From Treponema sp. (GTDB taxonomy: Bacteria > Spirochaetota > Spirochaetia > Treponematales > Breznakiellaceae): a stretch of 10,527 nucleotides of DNA. The first letter of the stretch is position 1. Every line of letters begins with the position of its first letter. A program made the position numbers and the translations under genes. Under the pieces are notes generated by a model that had not been told where the DNA came from, made no database searches, and was given only the letters and a program-made list of their open reading frames with translations. The stretch is from contig WQRT01000001.1 in the NCBI GenBank assembly GCA_009786625.1, positions 15,652 through 26,178 of the forward strand. The letters run 5' to 3'. Positions 1 to 5,916 of this stretch are shown piece after piece.

Positions 1-1232
1 ACATTTGTTCCGCTCATTGTATACGCGGGTGTTAATCCCTCCCTCTGGCTTCTCCTGTTACAGTACTCTACAGCGTCAAACCAGCTTACTTGTTCTACTG
101 GACGGTCTAAATCCCCTGTAAATCTGCTTGGGTTTGTTCCCATTACTTCTTGATATTCCCTCTGCGTTATTTCGTATCTGCTCATTAAAAATGAACTTAC
201 CGTTACCCGCCTCTGTGTTTCATCATTTTCACGCCCTGACTCATTCGTACTCCCCATCGTAAATGTTCCGCCTTGTATGCGTACAAATCCTGCGGGGACC
301 GTGGTGTTTGTTGTCGCTGCGGGTGTTGGCGTTACGGCAGGTGTTGGTTGTACCGCTGCTGGTGCGGGAGCCGGCGTTGGACGCGGCGGCGCCGGTGTCG
401 GTGTAACAACGGGTGCAGGGTGTACCGCAGGCGCGCTTTGATTTATTGAATAGTAATCCAGACTTACAATGCTGCCTTCAATGTACGGGCGTTGATTATT
501 ATTTGTAAGGCGTAATGTTTCGCGGGTTATGCTTCTTATAACAATGCTTATGTCCTGCGCAGTCTCCATGTTCTGCATGAATGCGATTGCAAACGGACTG
601 TTGCGCTGCCCCTGTCCGTCGGCGGCTTGCGTGTTGGCGGCTGTTGAATATATCACCATTATATCAGGAGGTAGATCGTCTAAAACGGCAAGACCTCTTG
701 TACCTGCGCTGCGGTGGCTCGCCGACCTTGTTCTGAACGGATTGTTTCTGCAAGCGTCAAGCACCACAATGTTTACTTTATTTCTGGCGGTTCTCTCAAG
801 ACCGGATATAAGCCTGTTTACAGGATATGATGAATATTGCGCGGCCACTTCGTCCGATAAATCAGCGTCAACAGGCAACAGGTAATTTTCACCGTCCATC
901 TGTACGCCGTGACCCGCGTACCAGAAAAATCCCTCGTTGTTCCTGTCGCCGGAAAGCCTTTGAAAAAACGTATTAATTGCCCTTCCCATCGCGGCGTTGT
1001 TCACATTAGTCTGCAAATCAACCTGATACCCAAGCGTGCGAAGCCTCGCCGCGACATCGGTCGCGTCATTTACAGGGTTTGTAAGCCTGTCCCGCGGGTC
1101 AGCGTAATTGTTATTTCCAATCACTAGCGCGAATCTCTGCGCGGCGGAGACGCTTTGCTGCGATGAAACATTCGGCGTAAAAACCGCTAGAAATAATAAT
1201 AAAGTAAAAAATAAAATCAGCGCCTTTTTCAC
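1..1232 (-). CDS. Secreted caspase-like (C14) protease fused to SUMF1/FGE-like domain, 3' end cut by window edge
   Basis: Exported protein of which the first 410 residues are visible; about 140 more are expected by comparison with the paralogue at 1530-3068. Residues 1-25 are a signal peptide (MKKALILFFT start, hydrophobic core, cut near VSSQQ). Residues 33-255 are a caspase-fold peptidase: the ALVIGN strand at 35-40, catalytic His108 in WYAGHGV and Cys161 in VVLDACRNNPF. Residues 268-312 form a Pro/Thr/Ala linker. From 313 a SUMF1 domain starts (GFVRIQGGTFTMGS, then EITQREYQEVMG and PVEQVSWFDAVEYCN). The start is GTG with GGAGG four bases upstream, and both fit the signal peptide. It probably acts outside the cytoplasm, with the SUMF1/C-type-lectin fold as a binding module; substrates are unknown. 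The domain calls are firm and the role is inferred. Confidence 0.88.
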   Translation of the reverse strand, partial: MKKALILFFTLLLFLAVFTPNVSSQQSVSAAQRFALVIGNNNYADPRDRLTNPVNDATDVAARLRTLGYQVDLQTNVNNAAMGRAINTFFQRLSGDRNNEGFFWYAGHGVQMDGENYLLPVDADLSDEVAAQYSSYPVNRLISGLERTARNKVNIVVLDACRNNPFRTRSASHRSAGTRGLAVLDDLPPDIMVIYSTAANTQAADGQGQRNSPFAIAFMQNMETAQDISIVIRSITRETLRLTNNNQRPYIEGSIVSLDYYSINQSAPAVHPAPVVTPTPAPPRPTPAPAPAAVQPTPAVTPTPAATTNTTVPAGFVRIQGGTFTMGSTNESGRENDETQRRVTVSSFLMSRYEITQREYQEVMGTNPSRFTGDLDRPVEQVSWFDAVEYCNRRSQREGLTPAYTMSGTN

Positions 1233-1241
1233 AAATCCTCC
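1233..1241 (-). promoter_or_regulatory. Ribosome binding site for the GTG-started caspase gene
   Basis: GGAGG at 1241-1237 on the minus strand lies four bases before the GTG at 1232-1230. It supports GTG as the start, which gives a complete signal peptide. Confidence 0.75.
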
Positions 1242-1253
1242 AGCATAATATTA

Positions 1254-1282
1254 ATTTTACACCAGAAATATTACCTGAACAA
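1254..1282 (-). promoter_or_regulatory. Sigma-70-like promoter of the first caspase-SUMF1 gene
   Basis: TTGTTC (1282-1277), a 17-base spacer and TAAAAT (1259-1254) on the minus strand. This predicts transcription starting near 1247 and a leader of about 15 bases before the GTG. It indicates that the gene is transcribed independently of the upstream paralogue, from which element 1308-1451 separates it. Confidence 0.5.
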
Positions 1283-1307
1283 GAAATTTAAGTAACATTC
1301 GATCCCG

Positions 1308-1451
1308 TACGCGTCTGGCTGGATCTGGTGATCCGAGGAAACCTTACTGGGAATCCGCTTGCGAGCCCTTCGCGTCCTTTGGATGCGCGGTCTCTCCGGC
1401 GGGGAACCGCAAAATGGTTTGCCCGGATCACCAGCCCCAGCCGGCCGCGTA
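1308..1451. repeat. Foldback element 1: imperfect 36-bp inverted repeat around a conserved core
   Basis: Arms 1308-1343 and 1416-1451 are complementary with about 6 mismatches in 36 positions; the shared block CTGGTGATCCG and the terminal AAACC are easy to see. The roughly 72-base interior contains smaller hairpins (for example GCGAgccctTCGC and GCGGT…ACCGC). Read on the minus strand, the interior begins AAACCATTTTGCGGTTCC, almost the same as element 4815-4949 read on the plus strand. It fills most of the 297-base gap between the two caspase genes, together with the promoter at 1254-1282 and a small hairpin at 1505-1517. It may terminate transcription or be a non-coding mobile repeat; no ORF is visible in it. 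Confidence 0.8.
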
Positions 1452-1504
1452 TGAGATGTAAATATTAATTACCTTTTATCTTCCTTACAGCAGAAACTAA
1501 ATTT

Positions 1505-1523
1505 GGTAGCAGCTACCTTTTTT
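1505..1523 (+). terminator. Short GGTAG-CAG-CTACC hairpin followed by T6
   Basis: The hairpin at 1505-1517 is followed on the plus strand by six T (1518-1523), the layout of a weak intrinsic terminator, but no plus-strand gene leads into it. On the minus strand it sits 12 bases after the stop of the caspase-SUMF1 gene and has no T tract. It could instead be the small hairpin seen just downstream of retroelement-diversified target genes (see findings). The function is uncertain. Confidence 0.3.
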
Positions 1524-1529
1524 CCCAAA

Positions 1530-3068
1530 CTAAGGACGGACGACGCGGAAGCCGATGATGTAGCTCCGAATAGTAGGAGTGAGGTAGCTCCGGGACGCGG
1601 AACGGACTAGCGCGGCTGCAGTGAGCCAACTGCTGCCACGTACCACGCGATTAGACCCCGAGGACGCGCCCGTTGGATCACTCTGCGCTCCCGCAGGGTA
1701 ATCTCCGTACCAATCCCAGCACCACTCAAGTACATTTCCGTGCATGTCGTAAAGTCCCCATGCGTTCGCAGGTAACTGCCCTACAGGTCTTGTTGTATTC
1801 CCGCTGTTGGCATAATACCAGCCTGTGTTATTACTTATGTTCGCTCCCGTATTGTACGCTGTTGTAGTCCCGGCTCTGCACGCGTATTCCCATTCCGCTT
1901 CTGTAGGTAATCTATATCCATTAGCGATCCTGTTCCATGTTACTGTCCTGTTATCTACGCTGCCGCTTATTGTATACGCGGGTGATAATCCCTCCCTCTG
2001 GCTTCTTCTGTTACAGTATTCTACAGCGTCAAACCAGCTTACTTGTTCTACAGGACGGTTTAAGTCCCCTGTAAAATGGCTTGGGTTTGTTCCCATCACT
2101 TCCTGATATTCCCTCTGCGTTATTTCGTATCTGCTCATCATAAATGAACTTACTGATACCTGCCTCTGTGTTTCATTATTACCACGCCCTGCCTCATTCG
2201 CGGGGCTACCCATCGCAAATGTTCCGCCTTGTATGTGTACAAAGCCCTCGGGAACTGTCGTGTTTGTTGTCGCTGCGGGGGTTGGCTGCGGCGTTGGAGT
2301 TACTGCCGCGGGTCTTGTTCCAAGATAAATTGAATTTGCGCCGGAGAAACGCAGGGACAGTTCGGGTTCCTGATCGCCGTTTGTCATTGAACTTACCTGT
2401 CCCATCGTTCTGTCAAATATATCAAAGACGCTTAAGCCGGGGGCGCGAAGGTTCGTTAATAGCTGACTTGTAAATAAACCGTTTCTGCCTTCGCCGTCCG
2501 CCGCCTGCTGTCCGGCTCCTGCAGCGAACATGACTATGGTTCCTGACGGAGCGCGCGCCACAGGCGATAAACCTCTCGCGCCGCTTCTTCCCCAGCCAAA
2601 AGGATTGTCCCGGCATGCGTCCAGCACTACCATGTTAAGCTCGTTCCTTGCGCCGGAAAGAGTCGTTAGTACAAACTGAAGAGACACCGCGCGTTCGCGT
2701 AAATGGGATTCATTTCTAATCGAGCTTGCCTCAACCGGAATCAGATAATTCTCCCCATTAGCCTGTACGCCGTGCCCCGCAAAAAAGAAAAAACCGTAGG
2801 AATTGGGATTTCCGCTGAGGCGTCTCCCCAAATTTTCCACCGCGTCTTCCATCTGTGAAAGATTGCCGTTAAGAACTTTCTGCACTGTAAAACCCAGATT
2901 TCGTAAAGTAGTTTCCATATCGTTAGCGTCATTCACAGGATTCCTAAGCGGATTTATCCCGTTATATGCCGAATTACCTATTACAAGAGCGAATTTCTGC
3001 TGAGCTGAAACATTCTGCGTTAAAACTAAAATAAATAACAGTAAAAATAAAACCAGCGTCTTTTTCAA
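1530..3068 (-). CDS. Secreted caspase-like (C14) protease fused to C-terminal SUMF1/FGE-like domain
   Basis: Complete paralogue of the gene at 1-1232. From the TTG at 3068 it is 512 residues: a signal peptide (1-23, ending VSAQQ), caspase-fold domain about 24-250 with ALVIGN, catalytic His99 in FFAGHGV and Cys152 in VVLDACRDNPFGWG, a Pro/Thr linker about 255-273, and a SUMF1 domain about 275-512 (GGTFAMGS, GYRLPTEAEWEYACRAG, GLYDMHGNVLEWCWDWYG, GFRVVRP). The cysteines that make FGE catalytic (RGGSWxC and YCxR type) are absent: here the text is RGSSWLT…LVRS. The domain is therefore a binding fold, not a formylglycine generator. Start choice: AGGA (3077-3074) is spaced five bases from TTG, matching the sister gene; the GTG at 3080 has no ribosome site but would add only four residues. 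The C-terminal codon pattern is unusual (see findings). Confidence 0.9.
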   Translation of the reverse strand: MKKTLVLFLLLFILVLTQNVSAQQKFALVIGNSAYNGINPLRNPVNDANDMETTLRNLGFTVQKVLNGNLSQMEDAVENLGRRLSGNPNSYGFFFFAGHGVQANGENYLIPVEASSIRNESHLRERAVSLQFVLTTLSGARNELNMVVLDACRDNPFGWGRSGARGLSPVARAPSGTIVMFAAGAGQQAADGEGRNGLFTSQLLTNLRAPGLSVFDIFDRTMGQVSSMTNGDQEPELSLRFSGANSIYLGTRPAAVTPTPQPTPAATTNTTVPEGFVHIQGGTFAMGSPANEAGRGNNETQRQVSVSSFMMSRYEITQREYQEVMGTNPSHFTGDLNRPVEQVSWFDAVEYCNRRSQREGLSPAYTISGSVDNRTVTWNRIANGYRLPTEAEWEYACRAGTTTAYNTGANISNNTGWYYANSGNTTRPVGQLPANAWGLYDMHGNVLEWCWDWYGDYPAGAQSDPTGASSGSNRVVRGSSWLTAAALVRSASRSYLTPTIRSYIIGFRVVRP

Positions 3069-3100
3069 AATTTTCCTCACATCACAAAAGTATTTACAAT

Positions 3101-3129
3101 AATATACATCAATTGATATGATTTTTCAA
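3101..3129 (-). promoter_or_regulatory. Strong sigma-70-like promoter of the complete caspase-SUMF1 gene
   Basis: TTGAAA (3129-3124), 17 bases and TATATT (3106-3101) on the minus strand, close to consensus. The predicted transcription start is near 3094, about 26 bases before the TTG start. The spacer contains the palindrome ATCAATTGAT (3109-3118 region), which could serve as an operator; that is speculative. Confidence 0.6.
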
Positions 3130-3185
3130 CGAGATAGAGGTGATAGTCATTTAAATAATTGTACGGAAAATTAAACTTTACAACA

Positions 3186-3317
3186 TTAGATCATAAACAC
3201 GAAATTGATGAGCCCCACCATCAATCCGAATAAGATAATAACCGCTATGGTAAAAGCAACCAGATAAACAAAATGGTTAAGCACCGTTAAGGTGGTTGAA
3301 ACGAACATTTCCATCAT
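3186..3317 (-). CDS. Small hydrophobic (single-pass membrane) protein, 43 aa
   Basis: Not a recognised family. The 43-residue frame starts ATG ATG GAA ATG and encodes MMEMFVSTTLTVLNHF followed by an almost unbroken hydrophobic stretch (residues 16-43, VYLVAFTIAVIILFGLMVGL and on to the end), enough for one membrane helix with little beyond it. No clear Shine-Dalgarno precedes either ATG, although a promoter-like TTGAAT-17-TATATT ends seven bases before the first ATG, so a leaderless start or initiation at Met4 is possible. It lies 39 nt after the DUF6062 gene on the same strand. The uninterrupted hydrophobicity argues for a real product; the lack of a ribosome site argues against. It is a moderate call. 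Confidence 0.42.
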   Translation of the reverse strand: MMEMFVSTTLTVLNHFVYLVAFTIAVIILFGLMVGLINFVFMI

Positions 3318-3323
3318 GCAATT

Positions 3324-3352
3324 AATATACCGCGCTCAATGCGCTAATTCAA
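3324..3352 (-). promoter_or_regulatory. Promoter-like sequence before the 43-aa membrane ORF
   Basis: TTGAAT (3352-3347), 17 bases and TATATT (3329-3324) on the minus strand. The spacer holds the short inverted repeat GCGCATTGAGCGC (3332-3344 region), a possible operator or remnant of a hairpin after the DUF6062 stop. The predicted start point falls almost on the ATG at 3317. Confidence 0.45.
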
Positions 3353-3356
3353 TGTA

Positions 3357-4013
3357 CTATTCCATGTTCTCCGATAAACACGAGGCCGCTTCCTTCCAGA
3401 CAAGCTGATCTTTCTCGCTCAACTCCGCGAATTCTTTCTGCCTGCCGTAAGCCGATAACTCAATAAACTGATCCAGTCTTTTTTTTAGCTCATTGAATTT
3501 ATGCTCCTGGAAATTTTTAAGCCACACAGGTACATTTCTCTTTGCGCCTTTGGGAGTGAACAACATACCTGAATAATGCGGAGCGCATAAACCATCGGAA
3601 GAAATAAAAAAAGAACGCAGCTCCTGCTCTTCAACTGAGTTGCCTCCGGCGTTACTGATAAAGTCGAGATACTCCTGCTCTATCATGTCGCGTTGAACGC
3701 AAACCGGGCAGCGGCCTTTAGGGCGCCAGGGCTGCCGCCGCTCGAAACCTTTGATCCTGTCTTCCAGAATGTCACGCGCGAGAATCGCGACCGCAAGCCC
3801 GTCACGGTAAGAAACGAGATTCTTTGAATGGAAGGAACAAAAACCGCCGGCTGCGCGGTAAAGAGCGCGGAAACCTCGGTTGGTAATATGTTCAAACAAA
3901 AGATTATCGATATAGCGGTGAGCTCTGTCAATTATGATTGTACAGAGCGGACAGCCTTTTTCCTTGCACGCTTTTTCGAGTTGAAAAAAATTGATATGCT
4001 TCTCAATGGCCAT
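3357..4013 (-). CDS. DUF6062 family protein with two CPxC…CxxH metal-binding modules
   Basis: Cytoplasmic protein of 218 residues, which I recognise as DUF6062, a family of unknown function found in spirochaetes and Firmicutes. It is built from two similar units. Unit 1 has CPLC at 21-24 and GFCSFH at 57-62; unit 2 has CPVC at 102-105 and GLCAPH at 141-146. Each could bind one zinc ion (Cys, Cys, Cys, His). The C-terminal third (about 165-218) is charged and probably helical. There is no signal peptide or membrane segment. AAGGA at 4022-4018 supports the ATG. It follows the HIT gene by 26 nt and probably shares its transcript. Function is not known; zinc binding is inferred from the Cys/His pattern. 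Confidence 0.85.
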   Translation of the reverse strand: MAIEKHINFFQLEKACKEKGCPLCTIIIDRAHRYIDNLLFEHITNRGFRALYRAAGGFCSFHSKNLVSYRDGLAVAILARDILEDRIKGFERRQPWRPKGRCPVCVQRDMIEQEYLDFISNAGGNSVEEQELRSFFISSDGLCAPHYSGMLFTPKGAKRNVPVWLKNFQEHKFNELKKRLDQFIELSAYGRQKEFAELSEKDQLVWKEAASCLSENME

Positions 4014-4039
4014 AAGATCCTTATAGTAAAGCGGCCGAG

Positions 4040-4384
4040 TCAGCCCGGAGGCCAGCCAAGAGCGCGTCCGCCGAGAAAATGAATATGCAGATGATCAACA
4101 GTCTGCCCGCCGTCAGTCTTCGCGTTGATTACAAAACGCCCGCCCTTCTCTTCGCAGCCTTTCTCTTTCGCGATCTCCTGCGCCTTAAAAAAAAGCCTGC
4201 CGAGCAAAGCGGTGTCCGCTTCTTCAAGTTCAAGAAGACTTTGTATGTGCTTTTTAGGGATGACAAGATAATGCACCGGAGCCATCGGAGTTATATCGAG
4301 GAAAACGAGCATCTCATCATCTTCGTAAAGTTTTTTAGAAGGGATTTCCCCGGCGGCTATTTTGCAAAAAATACAATCACTCAT
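4040..4384 (-). CDS. HIT family (HINT-type) purine nucleotide phosphoramidase/hydrolase
   Basis: 114 residues, full length for bacterial HINT proteins. These hydrolyse adenosine phosphoramidates and related aminoacyl-AMP compounds in the cytoplasm. The N-terminus CIFCKI (Cys4, Cys7) and PKKHI (His46) are the zinc-site residues of this branch. The histidine triad is at 97-103, DHLHIHF, with His98, His100 (the nucleophile by analogy) and His102, followed by the classic C-terminal GGRALGWPPG. Its ATG overlaps the stop of the FMN-binding gene (ATGA, 4384-4381) and there is only a weak ribosome site, so translation is probably coupled. This is a housekeeping gene. The family call is very firm; the exact physiological substrate cannot be told from sequence. 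Confidence 0.95.
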   Translation of the reverse strand: MSDCIFCKIAAGEIPSKKLYEDDEMLVFLDITPMAPVHYLVIPKKHIQSLLELEEADTALLGRLFFKAQEIAKEKGCEEKGGRFVINAKTDGGQTVDHLHIHFLGGRALGWPPG

Positions 4385-4734
4385 CTTCTGAGTATAGCAT
4401 TCTCCACCGCTTCAAGGAAGCCCCTGCTGGATTCTGTCGCACCTGAGACAACATCGATGTCTGTCGAATTGTACATGATCACAAGATCGATGAGTTCATC
4501 CATGGCGCTGCCTCCGGCAAATTTATCCTCCGCCGAATCAACAATTACAATATCCGTAACACTGGAACCATTCATTCTCACACGCACTGTAACAGGCCCT
4601 CTATAACCCTGCCCCGTTCCTTCAAAAAATTGATCATCAGGTGTCCGCTCCGACGCTTGATTCTCCGAAACCCGCATAGAACCCGCGCAACATGAGAGAG
4701 AAAATAAAATAAGTAAAATAAAAAATAATTTCAT
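4381..4734 (-). CDS. FMN-binding domain lipoprotein
   Basis: 117 residues from ATG 4734. Residues 1-15 are a lipoprotein signal (MKLFFILLILFSLSC, lipidated Cys15, followed by Cys16), so the protein should be membrane anchored. Residues 42-115 are a small FMN_bind domain as in NqrC/RnfG: GYRGPVTVRVRMNG, TDIVIVDSAED, and SGAT at 97-100, whose Thr is the residue that takes covalent FMN in NqrC and RnfG. Upstream, GGAGG (4744-4740) is five bases from this ATG; a GTG four codons earlier lies inside that ribosome site and is rejected as start. It likely carries electrons at the cell surface or membrane, perhaps with Rnf/Nqr-like partners, none of which is in the window. FMN attachment would need a flavin transferase (ApbE), also not here. 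Confidence 0.88.
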   Translation of the reverse strand: MKLFFILLILFSLSCCAGSMRVSENQASERTPDDQFFEGTGQGYRGPVTVRVRMNGSSVTDIVIVDSAEDKFAGGSAMDELIDLVIMYNSTDIDVVSGATESSRGFLEAVENAILRR

Positions 4735-4739
4735 AAATA

Positions 4740-4744
4740 CCTCC
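4740..4744 (-). promoter_or_regulatory. Ribosome binding site deciding the FMN-binding gene start
   Basis: GGAGG at 4744-4740 on the minus strand, five bases before ATG 4734. The upstream in-frame GTG (4746-4744) overlaps it, so the shorter product is the right one. Confidence 0.8.
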
Positions 4745-4795
4745 ACCTATTAATGGCGCGAGGATGTCATCTTGCTTGCGAATAATAGAAAAATT

Positions 4796-4825
4796 ATTAT
4801 AAAAAATTAGACGCCTACAGGTCAG
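4796..4825 (-). promoter_or_regulatory. Possible promoter of the FMN-binding/HIT/DUF6062 operon
   Basis: A perfect TATAAT (4801-4796, minus strand) lies about 60 bases before the FMN-binding gene. The best −35 is CTGACC (4825-4820), 18 bases away and inside the arm of the inverted repeat 4815-4949. The −10 is convincing; the −35 is weak. Confidence 0.35.
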
Positions 4826-4949
4826 CCAGCCGGCAGCCAGTCTGGGAAACCATTTATGCGGTTCCTCACGAAGGAGACTGCGAAGCTGGCTCCGTAGTGA
4901 ATTCCTAGCATAGGTTTCCCAGACTGGCTGCCGGCTGGCTGACCTGTAG
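4815..4949. repeat. Foldback element 2: perfect 37-bp inverted repeat around a conserved core
   Basis: Arms 4815-4851 and 4913-4949 are perfectly complementary over 37 bp (outer end CTACAGGTCAGCC, inner end GGGAAACC). The 61-base interior continues the hairpin with TATGC/GCATA and further partial pairing. It occupies about half of the 298-base gap between vanY-like 5033 and the FMN-binding gene; the rest of the gap holds the −10 above and an AT-rich stretch with no gene. The interior resembles element 1308-1451 inverted, while the arm sequences are different. It has no T tract typical of an intrinsic terminator, but would stop or slow most polymerases; it may also protect transcript ends. Confidence 0.9.
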
Positions 4950-5032
4950 AGGATCTATTTATGAGAACAATAGCATTTCATTATTAATGAAGCAAAATAT
5001 TATTATAGTGATCATCAATCATAACAAACTTG

Positions 5033-5902
5033 TCATTCTACATTAATCAATGTCCACTCATGGATGAAACGAAGCGCGTGTTGCTGTATTCCGGCAAAGT
5101 ATGTGTCAATGAAACGCGCGGTTTCTTTGCCTACATAGCGGTAGTGCCAGCTTTCCCAACTGTAGCCTGTCAGGTCTTCCATTCCTTCGGGGTATGAAAG
5201 CGACCAGCCGAAACGGGAAGCGTTTTGCGCGAGCCAGATGCCTTCGGGAGTCCGCGCGAAATCGTTTGTGATTGAACCGAAGTCGATCACAAGTCCAAGC
5301 TGATGCTGGCTGTAACCGGGACGCGCGGACACTCTGTCCGCCGCCGCCTGCCCCATCGATCTGACGTTACGCGCGTAGACATCAGCTTGATAAGTAAAGG
5401 AGCGGTATGTCGATGATGCCGTCAATGTAATGTTTTCACTTTTCGCAGCAGCAGCCATCTCTTCAAGCGACTCTGCCGCGGCTCTTCGCAGCATTATTCC
5501 CTGTCTGCTTGTGTATAGATTGCTTCCTAACACAACGAGATCATCCGGCTCATAACCGCCGCCAAGCGGATTTTCCTTGTCGACAAGGATCCACAAATAG
5601 TTATCGAGATTTAGTATCGACGAAAGATCGATTGTAAAAGCTGATGCTTGCGCGTCATGTCCAAGACCGTCTAGTATAGAAGAAGAAATATTTCGCGGCG
5701 TTTGGGATTTTTCAAAAACCGTATTTAACATACCAAGATAATAATTATTTCGCGCTGCTTCAGATTCATTCGCTAACTCCTGATTCAATCTGACAGCGGA
5801 TTCATCTTCCGCCGGTCCGCCTCTATTACTTCTGTTTGAACTGCTAACCCCGCATGAAAGAAAAATCGCGCTCAGAATAATAATTAAAAATATTTTTCGC
5901 AT
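5033..5902 (-). CDS. VanY-type D,D-carboxypeptidase lipoprotein
   Basis: 289 residues. Residues 1-17 form a lipoprotein signal (MRKIFLIIILSAIFLSC, lipidated Cys17). A Ser/Asn/Glu-rich spacer (about 18-90) precedes a VanY/peptidase M15 domain from about 95: VDKENPLGGGY at 108-117, SSTYRSFTYQADVY at 163-176, zinc ligands His200 and Asp207 in SQHQLGLVID, and Glu250 with His253 in WESWH. Such enzymes remove the terminal D-Ala from peptidoglycan stem peptides or recycle muropeptides. All key residues are present, so it should be active. The start is fixed by AAGGA (5914-5910) seven bases before ATG, immediately after the permease stop, so it is the last gene of the metal-uptake operon. The gene name vanY is not assigned since it is unlikely to be a vancomycin-resistance gene. 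Confidence 0.92.
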   Translation of the reverse strand: MRKIFLIIILSAIFLSCGVSSSNRSNRGGPAEDESAVRLNQELANESEAARNNYYLGMLNTVFEKSQTPRNISSSILDGLGHDAQASAFTIDLSSILNLDNYLWILVDKENPLGGGYEPDDLVVLGSNLYTSRQGIMLRRAAAESLEEMAAAAKSENITLTASSTYRSFTYQADVYARNVRSMGQAAADRVSARPGYSQHQLGLVIDFGSITNDFARTPEGIWLAQNASRFGWSLSYPEGMEDLTGYSWESWHYRYVGKETARFIDTYFAGIQQHALRFIHEWTLINVE

Positions 5903-5916
5903 AATAAAATCCTTTT

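Noticed and set aside
529..1127. Open frames on the plus strand at 529-885 and 909-1127
   Set aside because: They lie opposite the caspase-SUMF1 gene, whose domain matches and signal peptide make the minus strand the coding one; they have no ribosome sites or recognisable domains. The same applies to other opposite-strand frames across the window.
1..1232. The gene at 1-1232 as a broken or pseudogene copy
   Set aside because: The reading frame is uninterrupted from the GTG to the window edge and both catalytic residues are present; it is cut only by the edge.
1233..1529. A retroelement template repeat or reverse transcriptase next to the putative variable region
   Set aside because: No second copy of the C-terminal coding stretch and no reverse transcriptase motif was seen in this gap or elsewhere in the window.
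3081..3185. An intrinsic terminator after the 43-residue ORF
   Set aside because: The region is AT-rich but no GC-rich hairpin followed by a T run is present on the minus strand.
1308..4949. The two foldback elements as integron attC sites (Treponema denticola carries a chromosomal integron)
   Set aside because: The ends lack the RYYYAAC / GTTRRRY core sites, the arms are longer and more perfect than in attC sites, and no cassette array or integrase is present.
4815..4949. The perfect inverted repeat as terminal repeats of an IS element
   Set aside because: Only about 61 bases lie between the arms, with no transposase, and no target-site duplication is obvious.
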